DNA from: Planctomycetaceae bacterium
GTDB lineage: Bacteria; Planctomycetota; Planctomycetia; Planctomycetales; Planctomycetaceae
Assembly (NCBI GenBank): GCA_019636285.1
Contig: JAHBXV010000026.1
Coordinates: 1-64,000, forward strand
DNA length: 64,000 nt
Reading direction: 5' to 3'
The notes under the pieces were generated by a model. That model had not been told where the DNA came from. It saw nothing but the letters and a program-made list of their open reading frames with translations, and ran no database searches. Positions 44,524 through 52,264 of this stretch are shown here, in pieces. The first letter of the stretch is position 1. Each line of letters begins with the position of its first letter. A program made the translations under genes and the position numbers.

Positions 44524-44595
44524 GTCAAAACCCGGTTGGCGGCTCAGAAACCTCTACAAATTCAGGAACATGTTGGACGTCCAGAGGGTTTTGAC
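44524..44595. repeat. GTCAAAACCCGGTTGG element, copy 2
   Basis: A 72-base element with inverted ends GTCAAAACCC/GGGTTTTGAC. The first 16 bases (GTCAAAACCCGGTTGG) and last 17 (CGTCCAGAGGGTTTTGA before the final C) match copy 1 at 27646-27716; the centre differs. Confidence 0.85.
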
Positions 44596-44626
44596 GGTAC
44601 GACATGAATCACCACGGCATCGCGAA

Positions 44627-45271
44627 TTAATAAGCGGCAGGTGACTCGGGCCGAACGGATGACGCGGTATCCCGACGCCCCAACGCGACGGGGCGAACGG
44701 CGTACATCGCGCGATCCCCCTGGTACTCGCCAATCAGGCGTGGATTGTCGGAGATCGCCTGCGAATAGTGATAGGACAGAAAATTGGGGTTGGCCCTGAC
44801 GAGCTGGCCATCCGGTGTGTACTCCATGAATTGCCAGTAGTAGCGGTGAGGATCCTTGGGTTCCTCGAAGCGATGAGCCCAGAGGTAATCGGGCACGTTG
44901 TACTTCTTGGACCAGGTCTCTTCGAAAACCAGGATGCGGCGAATCGGCTCGTGGTCGGTATGCCGCAACGTGTTATTCGCGATGCGATACAGGCCGTTCC
45001 CCAGCGAGTCGTAGTGGTGGCGTGCCAATCCGCTGAAGGGCTCGAAAGCTCCCCAGGGCGCGGGCGCCAAATCGTAATATGCGCCGCTTTCGCCTTCGGC
45101 CACCAGATGAAAGCGAATTTCGTGCGATGACCAGCCGCAAAACATGTCCCAGACCAAGAAATACATTCCTGGATGGACTGTGTTCCAGATCTTCAAGGTA
45201 TGGCTGACGATCCCCCAGCCCATGGCGGAGAGATAGCACGTGATGAATGTCGTCACGACCCAGCGCGGCAT
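44627..45271 (-). CDS. Membrane-anchored hypothetical protein near the HTTM gene
   Basis: A 214-residue product with one N-terminal membrane segment (VVTTFITCYLSAMGWGIVS) and a soluble domain rich in aromatic residues (MYFLVWDMFCGWSSHEIRF, YYWQFMEYTPDG). I do not recognise a family. It is on the same strand as, and upstream of, the HTTM and acyltransferase genes, separated by 295 bases of repeats. Its resemblance to the soluble part of HTTM proteins is a suggestion only. Confidence 0.65.
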   Translation of the reverse strand: MPRWVVTTFITCYLSAMGWGIVSHTLKIWNTVHPGMYFLVWDMFCGWSSHEIRFHLVAEGESGAYYDLAPAPWGAFEPFSGLARHHYDSLGNGLYRIANNTLRHTDHEPIRRILVFEETWSKKYNVPDYLWAHRFEEPKDPHRYYWQFMEYTPDGQLVRANPNFLSYHYSQAISDNPRLIGEYQGDRAMYAVRPVALGRRDTASSVRPESPAAY

Positions 45272-45407
45272 TGCCCCATCCTTCCCTGGAGGGCAGAAAT
45301 GACCGGAGTTCTCCTCGCGGAGGCTCCCTCGTGCGCGAAATCTAGTGCGAAAACCGCTTTTGGGTCAAGTCGAACTGGAGGTCCATGTACAGATTTCAGT
45401 TTCTTGC

Positions 45408-47570
45408 TTAGGGAGCCGGTGCCGGAGGGGCCTTCGGACCATTCGCCGGACTCAGTGCGTCGGCCGGGGGTTCTTCAGGAGGAATGGCCGCCACCACCGT
45501 GGATTGACCGAGCGGAACCGACGCCGCCACCAGCACCGCGCGGCTGCGCTCATCCTGGACCCACGCGACCACTCGCAGCTTTTCCATCAGCAGCGGTTTT
45601 TCCGGAAAATTGAACCGACTGCCGGCTTCGTACGAGTTGAGGTAATCGCCGACGTGCTTGCGGAGTTCGTCGATTGTCATCTTGTGCGAGAATGACAGTT
45701 CGCCGCGCTTCGCGGTGGCTCCCTTGGCTCCTCCGAGCATCTCCCGCACCACCATATTATGCGTGCGTATGCCGTTGGGAGCCTTCATGTCGACCTCTTC
45801 TTCGGCAATCGCAACCCGCAGTCGCAGGCCGTCCAGTGCTGGTTCGGGTAGTTCCGTGACATTCACGGCGACCGTGAATGCCCCATCCGCGAGCGTGGTT
45901 TGCAGGTCAATTTTTCCAAATCCCGGTGCCCGCAGGTACTGATCGACCACATCGCGGAGCGCGGCGTAGGCATTGGCTCCCTGCTGGAGAAGCCCGGCGA
46001 CTCCTTCAATCTGCTGACCATTCACGTAGACCATGGGAGTTCCCTGCCCCTGGTAATAGGTGAGCCGCTCTTCGTTGTCCGAATTCGTGAGAGCGTCCGG
46101 CCCCGGAATGTGCTGGTGATAGGTCAGCACGATGACACGCTCCGGGGGATACTGCTGTTCAAGTGCCGTGGTGGCCGCTTTGGTCGCCACACAGGGCGGA
46201 CAGAACATGCCCGTCATGACTTCGACCAAAACAGGTCGCTTGTCGTTCTTCGCATCGGTCGGAGGGGGGGCTTTGGACTTTGCCTCTTCGACCACGTCCT
46301 GGAACCGCCGACGATGGACTTCGTCGACATACTCGGCGAATCCATCCTCGGACCCGGTTCGCTTCTTATACAGATCCTTCAGCAGATCGGTCGGTGTCGG
46401 TTCGCCCGGAGGCTTGCCGTCGCGGGAACGCGACTCAACGACGAACTGTTCCAGAAGGGGCAACGCAACCAGGTCTTCGAGGCACCTGGTCGCCAGGTCG
46501 GTGTCGTCGTGCTTCATCGCGTACTCGGCGAGAGCGAGCAGGACTTCGTGATTGTACGGCTGAAGCTGCAAATCGTCGCGCAGCAGGTCGAATGCCGCCG
46601 CGCTGACTTTCGCGTCTTTCGAGCGGACATCCTTCAGGTGAATCTCGATGTTCGCGGCCGCCCGGGCCATGTCGATCTGCGGGAGCAGCGTGTCCTTCTG
46701 TTCGTCCGTGAGCAGCGCCACGGCCCGGTCCAAATGTTCCAGCGCGGCCTCGGGAAGACGGCGCTGCATGGCGAATTGAACGCCGATGCTCAGTTCCGTC
46801 TGCCCGACCATGGCGGGCCCCCAGACCTCGGACGCCGCGAGGTATCCCTTGCTCAACTGCTGCAACTGTTCGTCGGTGACGCCCAGTTGCCGGGCATTCG
46901 CCATGATCGAGGCGTATGCATCCAGCGCCAGCGGGCTGCGGCGCATGATCTCGCCGAATTTCAGCATGCCGGCGACGACCTTTTGAGGATCGTCCTGCCC
47001 GGCAATCTGCCCGAACTGTTCGAGCCCCAACGGCTTCAGGGCTGCAGCATGGTCCGCGAGCTTCGTCGCCGTCGTGGGAATCAGCCTTACCGGATAGATC
47101 TCGAATGGGCTCGGGACGAACGTCCCTTCCACGATCCCCTCGTCGGCCAGTTTTCCGTCGATCCGTATGTTCGCGACTTCATTTCTAAGCGTCAGATGAA
47201 CGTCCTTGCCGTCGACCTTGGTCGAGGTCAGTTGCGGCTTCGAGCGATCGTTCGACGTGTCCAAGAGCCGAGCGGAAAAACTGCCGTCCGCGGCTTTCGT
47301 GAACTCGATCAGCCACAGGCAGAGATCCTGCTGCTGGTACGTAAACACCATGCACCAGGTGCCCGTCATGTCGGTCACATCGGTCCGGATGGGGATCGAC
47401 GCCTTCCCTTCGCCATCCGTGGGTCTCAGGAACCGCTTCGTGACCGGATTCTCTCCCGATGCCGTAATGTCTCCAACGGCATCATTTGGCTCGGACGAAC
47501 CCTTTCCGCAACCGGCGAAGAACCCCAGGCATCCTCCCAACACGATGCCCCAGACCGCATGGCGCAACAT
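45408..47570 (-). CDS. Large thioredoxin-like lipoprotein
   Basis: A 720-residue exported protein: lipoprotein signal (GIVLGGCLGFFAGC), a beta-rich N-domain with no clear family (about 45-160), a helical repeat-like middle (about 160-390), and a thioredoxin-like domain with CPPC (457-460 in MTGMFCPPCVATKAA) followed by a conserved cis-Pro region (GQGTPMVYVNGQQ). The C-terminal domain (about 560-700) is a beta-sandwich-like stretch seen in planctomycete DUF-type thioredoxin proteins. It probably manages disulfides or peroxide stress in the periplasm; partner unknown. Confidence 0.85.
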   Translation of the reverse strand: MLRHAVWGIVLGGCLGFFAGCGKGSSEPNDAVGDITASGENPVTKRFLRPTDGEGKASIPIRTDVTDMTGTWCMVFTYQQQDLCLWLIEFTKAADGSFSARLLDTSNDRSKPQLTSTKVDGKDVHLTLRNEVANIRIDGKLADEGIVEGTFVPSPFEIYPVRLIPTTATKLADHAAALKPLGLEQFGQIAGQDDPQKVVAGMLKFGEIMRRSPLALDAYASIMANARQLGVTDEQLQQLSKGYLAASEVWGPAMVGQTELSIGVQFAMQRRLPEAALEHLDRAVALLTDEQKDTLLPQIDMARAAANIEIHLKDVRSKDAKVSAAAFDLLRDDLQLQPYNHEVLLALAEYAMKHDDTDLATRCLEDLVALPLLEQFVVESRSRDGKPPGEPTPTDLLKDLYKKRTGSEDGFAEYVDEVHRRRFQDVVEEAKSKAPPPTDAKNDKRPVLVEVMTGMFCPPCVATKAATTALEQQYPPERVIVLTYHQHIPGPDALTNSDNEERLTYYQGQGTPMVYVNGQQIEGVAGLLQQGANAYAALRDVVDQYLRAPGFGKIDLQTTLADGAFTVAVNVTELPEPALDGLRLRVAIAEEEVDMKAPNGIRTHNMVVREMLGGAKGATAKRGELSFSHKMTIDELRKHVGDYLNSYEAGSRFNFPEKPLLMEKLRVVAWVQDERSRAVLVAASVPLGQSTVVAAIPPEEPPADALSPANGPKAPPAPAP

Positions 47571-48016
47571 TCATCTCGTCCGAAAAAATGATTGAGATCG
47601 CTAACCCTGCACCCGTGACGAGTTATGACACCGCTCCGGACGCCAGACTTTCGCGATAGCATGGAAAAACTTGATCAACGGCTCCGCCAGACGGAGGCAG
47701 GCCGCGTTCGTCATTCGACCACTCCGATTCTAGCTGGATACGACGCAACTTGCGCGTTTGTTGGAAGATCGGACGAAATTGGCCGCCCTGCGTCTTTCGG
47801 GAAGCGACCGGTTCGCGCCGGTTAACCAAACCCGGCTGGCTCTAACGCCTGCAACACGATCGCCCGGTTGGTTGCAGGCCACGCCATCGGCTGGTCGATG
47901 GCGGAAAGATATCGAGAAACGGGAGTCGAATTCCGCGCGAGGGCTGTGGATGCCGTCCCGTTTTGCCTCGTCGATCTCGGAACCGTCGGCAACGTCTTCG
48001 CTCCGTCGAGCCGCGC
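47571..48016. other. Intergenic region, nothing recognised
   Basis: A 446-base gap between divergent genes. Several short frames exist but none is supported; the frame of the next gene is open from a TTG at 47963. Confidence 0.45.
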
Positions 48017-48955
48017 ATGGGACGTCAGAAAAAAAGCCCCGCCACCCCCGCCGCCGAGTCGTCCCAGCCGCAGCCGGGCAAATCCGGGCGTGCACGGCGA
48101 ATGCTCAAGTGGCTGCCGCTCCTGCTGATCCTGTCGATCGCCCCGGCTGCCCGAGACCAGTTGCCCAAGCTCTCCGAACGTCCGGAGTATCAGCTCGATC
48201 TCGCCAAATTGAGCCTGGAGCCGGCCCCATCCGGTCCCGTCCCGGCCGATCTCCTGGAACGAGTGTTCGAGCAGGACGCAGCGGATGACACTCTGTCGAT
48301 TCTGAATGCCACGACCGCGCGCCGATTGGCCGAAGTGGTTGGGCAATCGCCCTGGATCCGCGCGATTCGTCGCGTGGAAATCGGTTATCCCGCGCGGGGA
48401 ACCATTTCGGTCGAGTATCGGCAACCGGTGGCCGTCATCGATGTCGACGGAGCCTGGTATCCCGTTGACGTGGACGGAATCGTGTTGCCGCCGAAAGATT
48501 TTACTCTCGCGCAGGCCATGGCGTATCCGCGCGTGGTCGGGGTCAAAGTCCGTCCGCGGGGCCAACCGGGTCGGCAATGGGCAAATCCCGTGGTGCTCGC
48601 GGGAGCCCGAATCGCCGATGTCTTGCGAGCCGACTGGAGCGACCTGGGGCTCGATTCGATCCACCCGCGTCCCGATCAGGACGACGCCACGCCATGGCAC
48701 GATTTGCAGTTTGATCTCTGGACGGTGGGGAAGTCACGAATCGCCTGGGGACGCGCTCCAGGAACGCCTCATCCCGGCGAACTGTCGCCGGATCAGAAGC
48801 TGACACGGCTCCACAAGTGCTATTCCGAGTTCGGCGGTTTCGACAGTCCGCACGGACCGTTCGAGATCGACATTCGCCACTGGCAGGAAGTTACCCGGCG
48901 CCGGCTGTCGACCAACCAGGAAAACGCCACGCGAACCGTCCGGCCTCGCCGCTGA
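48017..48955 (+). CDS. FtsQ/POTRA-like single-span membrane protein
   Basis: From the ATG at 48017 (a TTG at 47963 is possible) the product is 312 residues. A Lys/Arg/Pro-rich cytoplasmic N-terminus, a short hydrophobic segment (MLKWLPLLLILSIAPAA), then an extracytoplasmic domain in which WIRAIRRVEIGYPARGTISV, EYRQPVAVI and VDGAWYPVDVDGIVLP follow the order of FtsQ/DivIB POTRA domains (catenated strands with an RxP-type motif). I therefore suggest an FtsQ-like fold; a division role is not proven. Most planctomycetes lack FtsZ, so retention of such a protein would be notable. Confidence 0.6.
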   Translation: MGRQKKSPATPAAESSQPQPGKSGRARRMLKWLPLLLILSIAPAARDQLPKLSERPEYQLDLAKLSLEPAPSGPVPADLLERVFEQDAADDTLSILNATTARRLAEVVGQSPWIRAIRRVEIGYPARGTISVEYRQPVAVIDVDGAWYPVDVDGIVLPPKDFTLAQAMAYPRVVGVKVRPRGQPGRQWANPVVLAGARIADVLRADWSDLGLDSIHPRPDQDDATPWHDLQFDLWTVGKSRIAWGRAPGTPHPGELSPDQKLTRLHKCYSEFGGFDSPHGPFEIDIRHWQEVTRRRLSTNQENATRTVRPRR

Positions 48956-48967
48956 ACAACGCAGGAT

Positions 48968-49030
48968 TAGTAACCCGACGCGTCAGTGAAGGCAGGACTA
49001 TTCTCTCCCTCGCTGATGCGTCGGGTTACT
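48968..49030. repeat. ACCCGA-GCGTCAG palindrome, copy 2
   Basis: TAGTAACCCGACGCGTCAGT.. pairs with ..GATGCGTCGGGTTACT across a loop of about 20 bases, between the FtsQ-like gene stop and the DUF1501 gene stop. The arms differ from copy 1 (32062-32114) at few positions. Confidence 0.82.
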
Positions 49031-49042
49031 CGATCAGTCGAA

Positions 49043-50416
49043 CTAACCAAGTTCCGGAATCGGGCGGCCGCCTTCGACGACGATCGGCGTCGGCCGACCT
49101 TGCGGGCTGATCCAGTGGCTCTGCAAGTCAATTTGCAGGTGCCGATAGACGGTCGCCGCCAGATCCTGCGGTCGTACCATCCCCTCGAGGATTTCCCCGC
49201 CGCGCGCGTCGGTCTTGCCAATCGCTTGCCCATGCTTCAACCCGCCCCCGGCGAGCACGAGCGACATGACGTTGGTCCAGTGATCGCGCCCGGCATCCTT
49301 GTTGATTACGGGAGCGCGGCCGAATTCGCCCATCATGATGATGAGCGTGTCGTCGAGCTTGCCCCGTTCTTCAAGATCGTTGACGAGCGCGTGCAGCGCG
49401 CGATCGACGGGAGGCAGCGCGGGAGTCAGACCTTTGACGATCCCCCCCCACTGCACGCTGTCGCCGTGGTGATCAAAGTAGCCCCACGCACCGCTCACCA
49501 GGACAAACGAGACGCCGGCTTCGACCAGCCGCCGGGCCAGCAGGGCTTTTTCGCCCACGCTGTTGCGGCCGTAGCGGTCGCGGGTGGGGTCGTCTTCGCG
49601 CGACACGTCGAATGCGGATTCGACCTGGCCGCCAAGAACCATTTCGTAAGCCTGCTTGTTGTATTGGCCCAAACGGGTGAGCGTGTCGGCCTGGTCGAGA
49701 TCGGCCCGCAGGCGATCGAATTCCGATCGCAGGGCATTTCGATCACGCAACCGCTCGGCGGCGATCCCCTTAGGGAGACCGAACTTGCCGACGAGTTCCA
49801 GTCCATTGACGGGGGCATACGACGGGCCCAACAGCCCGGCTTCGTACACGTCCGCCTTCCACGAGGGAGCCAGCCCCACAAAGGCCGGCAGGTCCGGATG
49901 ATTCGGCCCCTTGAATCGGGACACGACGGAGCCCATGGATGGCCACCCGGCTCCGTCACGGCCGTCGTCGGTCCGGCGGGCCAGCGGATTTCCAGCCTGC
50001 ATGGTGATCGGCGTGTGATTGCTCGCGCTGCAATCGACCGCGCGACAAACCGACAATTTGTCGGCGATGGAAGCCTGGAGCGGCAGGTGTTCGCAGAACT
50101 GCATGCCGGGAACGGCAGTAGCAATGGGGCGATACGGGCCGCGAATTTCGCTGGGCGCATCGGGCTTGGGATCCCACATGTCGAGGTGACTGGGACCGCC
50201 GGAGAGCCAGAAGACAATCACCGACTTGCCCGAAGCCTTGGCGCCGGCAGCCGTTGCCTCGGCGAGAGCTGTTTTCGAGGTCGCCAATGCCAGCCCTGCA
50301 GTCCCGGCGCAGCTCGCCTGGAGGAACCAGCGGCGGCTGCCAATGCGAACCTGCGGTCCGCCGCAGAGCGGCGAGCCGACAAATTGTGCCAACGAGGCAA
50401 ATGTCCCCACGGTCAT
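49043..50416 (-). CDS. DUF1501 family Tat-exported protein
   Basis: A 457-residue DUF1501 protein, a sulfatase-like alkaline-phosphatase-fold family abundant in planctomycetes and usually partnered with DUF1553/cytochrome proteins. It has a twin-arginine signal (GSRRWFLQASCAGTAGLAL), then VIVFWLSGGPSHLDMWDPKP, SNHTPITMQAGN, and the C-terminal GEFGRAPVINKDAGRDHW. No DUF1553 gene is beside it. Enzymatic activity is not demonstrated for the family. Confidence 0.92.
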   Translation of the reverse strand: MTVGTFASLAQFVGSPLCGGPQVRIGSRRWFLQASCAGTAGLALATSKTALAEATAAGAKASGKSVIVFWLSGGPSHLDMWDPKPDAPSEIRGPYRPIATAVPGMQFCEHLPLQASIADKLSVCRAVDCSASNHTPITMQAGNPLARRTDDGRDGAGWPSMGSVVSRFKGPNHPDLPAFVGLAPSWKADVYEAGLLGPSYAPVNGLELVGKFGLPKGIAAERLRDRNALRSEFDRLRADLDQADTLTRLGQYNKQAYEMVLGGQVESAFDVSREDDPTRDRYGRNSVGEKALLARRLVEAGVSFVLVSGAWGYFDHHGDSVQWGGIVKGLTPALPPVDRALHALVNDLEERGKLDDTLIIMMGEFGRAPVINKDAGRDHWTNVMSLVLAGGGLKHGQAIGKTDARGGEILEGMVRPQDLAATVYRHLQIDLQSHWISPQGRPTPIVVEGGRPIPELG

Positions 50417-50559
50417 GGCGACGGACTCCCAGCCAAGAACTCCAAGTCCCTTCCGCCAGTCATCGGCGGAAAGGAAATCGACTCATGAGCGCATCTTGAT
50501 GGGAGAATAGCACTCTAAGAGGGTGGTGTCGAGGGTGGGGAAGGGTTGATGGCTCCGAG

Positions 50560-50592
50560 AGGGAGACGCGGGGAGGGGGAGACGCGGCGAGA
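50560..50592 (-). repeat. Pyrimidine-tail module in inverted orientation
   Basis: GAGGGAGACGCGGGGAGGGG and GAGACGCGGCGAG read in reverse match the GCGTCTCCCCCTC tail at 41790-41817. The TTAGCCGCGACCC head is missing here. Confidence 0.55.
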
Positions 50593-50642
50593 CAGGACGA
50601 CCTCGAAGTGGTCGATTTTCCTCAAGCCTCAAGCCTCAAGCC

Positions 50643-50900
50643 TTACCGGTGGTAGCCGAGTCCGGCGATGACGTCGTAGAGTTCTTCCATCGTGATGAAG
50701 CGGCGGCGGCGCGAAAGCTTGTAGTGATCGATCGCGGCGGCGAGTTCGGCCACTTCCGGACGCGAAGTATTGGGCGACGAGGAAAACTGCCGTCGCTCGC
50801 CAAACGCGCCCCGCGAGGTACTGCCCGACCGCCGGTCGACGAAGGGAAGGGTGTTGTTCGTGGTAAGTTCTTCTGTCGAGGTCGTTTCGGTCGCGCTCAT
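50643..50900 (-). CDS. Small conserved planctomycete protein (85 residues)
   Basis: From the ATG at 50900 the product is 85 residues. The first half is Ser/Thr/Asn-rich; the second half reads FGERRQFSSS.. ELAAAIDHYKLSRRRRFITM.. ELYDVIAGLGYHR, a pattern I recognise from unnamed planctomycete proteins (ERRQF, IDxYKLxxRRRFIT, LGYH). No function is known. Its C-terminal half is predicted helical and may be an RNA- or protein-binding motif because of the basic RRRR. It is divergent from gpsA. Confidence 0.7.
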   Translation of the reverse strand: MSATETTSTEELTTNNTLPFVDRRSGSTSRGAFGERRQFSSSPNTSRPEVAELAAAIDHYKLSRRRRFITMEELYDVIAGLGYHR

Positions 50901-51072
50901 GGCCAACTCCTGAAATCGTCCGCATCCGCAGGGGTGCCTGGCGACATCCGCAGGAACCCTTGCGGTCACGGTCCAAAGTCAAATCTAGGTCGCGGGCGCA
51001 AATTGGCCGGGTGTAAACCGGAAAAACCGGTCGGAAATCCAACGGGCAATCCCTTTCGTTCGACACCTCGGT

Positions 51073-51078
51073 TACAAT
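51073..51078 (+). promoter_or_regulatory. Possible -10 element for gpsA
   Basis: TACAAT (51073-51078) lies 119 bases before the ATG. No good -35 sequence is visible at the right distance, so the assignment is weak. Confidence 0.3.
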
Positions 51079-51197
51079 CCGCCTTCGACTTATGGCGTCC
51101 TGGCCGGGGAATCCTTCCTGCCAGAACTCCAGCGAACATGAGCCATTCGGTCGAAATCTGGTCGAGTGCCCACCCGCCAACATTTGACGGAACTTCC

Positions 51198-52193
51198 ATG
51201 ACGACAGGGATTACCGTTCTCGGAAGCGGCGCGATGGCCACCGCCTGCGCCATTCTGCTGGCCCAGCGTGACGACCAGCGCGTCTCTCTATGGGCTCGTC
51301 GCAAGGATCTAGCGGACGAGATGTCGTCGAGCCGCGAAAACAAGCGGCTGCTGCCGGGCGTCAAGCTTCCCGATTCGATCAAAATCACGGCCGACCCAGC
51401 CGAGGCTCTGGACGGCTCGAACTATGTCGTCGTTGCGATTCCATGCCAGTTTCTTCGCGAGAGCCTGACGGAACTCAAGCCGCTTCTGAACAAGAATCGG
51501 CCGATCGTCAGTGTCATCAAGGGCCTGGAGAACGACACGTTTTGCCGCCCCAGCGAGATCATCGCCGACGTACTCGGAAGTCGGGCGGTCGTGGTCCTCA
51601 GCGGCCCCAGCCATGCCGAGGAAATTTCGCGGCGACTTCCCACGACCGTGGTCGCTGCGAGCGGCGACCTCAGTCTGGCGCGGCAAGTCCAGCGGATGTT
51701 TAACACAGACCGGTTTCGGGTCTACACGAATCTCGACGTTGTCGGGGTGGAACTGTCTGGCGCCTTGAAGAACGTCATTGCTATCGCGGCGGGGATCTCG
51801 GACGGATTGGGCTATGGCGACAATGCCAAGTCGGCCCTGATGACGCGCGGACTCGTGGAAATCACCCGCTTCGGCCTGAAGTTCGGAGCCGAAGCCAGCA
51901 CGTTTTCGGGACTCGCGGGGATTGGCGACCTGATCACCACCTGCGTGAGCCCCTACGGCCGCAACCGCCGCGTTGGCGAAGAACTGGGTCGGGGAAAATC
52001 GCTGAACGAGATTCTGGCGGGCATGGACTCCGTCGCGGAAGGCGTCGCGACCGCCAAAAGCGTTTTTGAAGTCGCCGAACAGGAGGGGATCGATCTCCCC
52101 ATCATCACCGAGGTTTATCGGGTGTTATTCGAGGACAAATCCCCGGAAGAGGCCACCGCCGCCCTGATGATGCGGCCGCTACGCGGCGAGTAA
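51198..52193 (+). CDS. gpsA: Glycerol-3-phosphate dehydrogenase (NAD(P)+)
   Basis: GpsA reduces dihydroxyacetone phosphate to sn-glycerol 3-phosphate for phospholipids. The 331-residue protein starts with the dinucleotide motif VLGSGAMATACAILLA, and has the conserved VSVIKGLEND, LSGPSHAEEI, LKNVIAIAAGISDGLGYGDNAKSALMTRG with the catalytic Lys, and GIGDLITTCVSPYGRNRRVG. The start at 51198 fits the family; the frame is open far upstream, but that part is antisense to the 85-residue gene. Confidence 0.96.
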   Translation: MTTGITVLGSGAMATACAILLAQRDDQRVSLWARRKDLADEMSSSRENKRLLPGVKLPDSIKITADPAEALDGSNYVVVAIPCQFLRESLTELKPLLNKNRPIVSVIKGLENDTFCRPSEIIADVLGSRAVVVLSGPSHAEEISRRLPTTVVAASGDLSLARQVQRMFNTDRFRVYTNLDVVGVELSGALKNVIAIAAGISDGLGYGDNAKSALMTRGLVEITRFGLKFGAEASTFSGLAGIGDLITTCVSPYGRNRRVGEELGRGKSLNEILAGMDSVAEGVATAKSVFEVAEQEGIDLPIITEVYRVLFEDKSPEEATAALMMRPLRGE

Positions 52194-52264
52194 ATCGTTA
52201 AGAGTTTGCCGCGGCGCGGGCGTCGTCTGTCCGTTTCTACTTCGAGACATGATCGCGAACGAAT

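Larger units (their letters stand above)
44332..44626. other. Intergenic region with two repeat elements
   Basis: No gene. The gap contains the REP-like copy at 44379-44463 and the GTCAAAACCCGGTTGG copy at 44524-44595. Confidence 0.65.

Noticed and set aside
45900-47591. 563-codon plus frame over the thioredoxin-like gene
   Set aside because: Shadow of the confirmed minus-strand gene, with no domain and an Arg/Gln-rich composition.
48986-50488. 500-codon plus frame over the DUF1501 gene
   Set aside because: The DUF1501 motifs and Tat signal are on the minus strand; the plus frame has no motif.
50649-51197. Upstream extension of gpsA
   Set aside because: The family start is at 51198; the extension is antisense to the small conserved protein.
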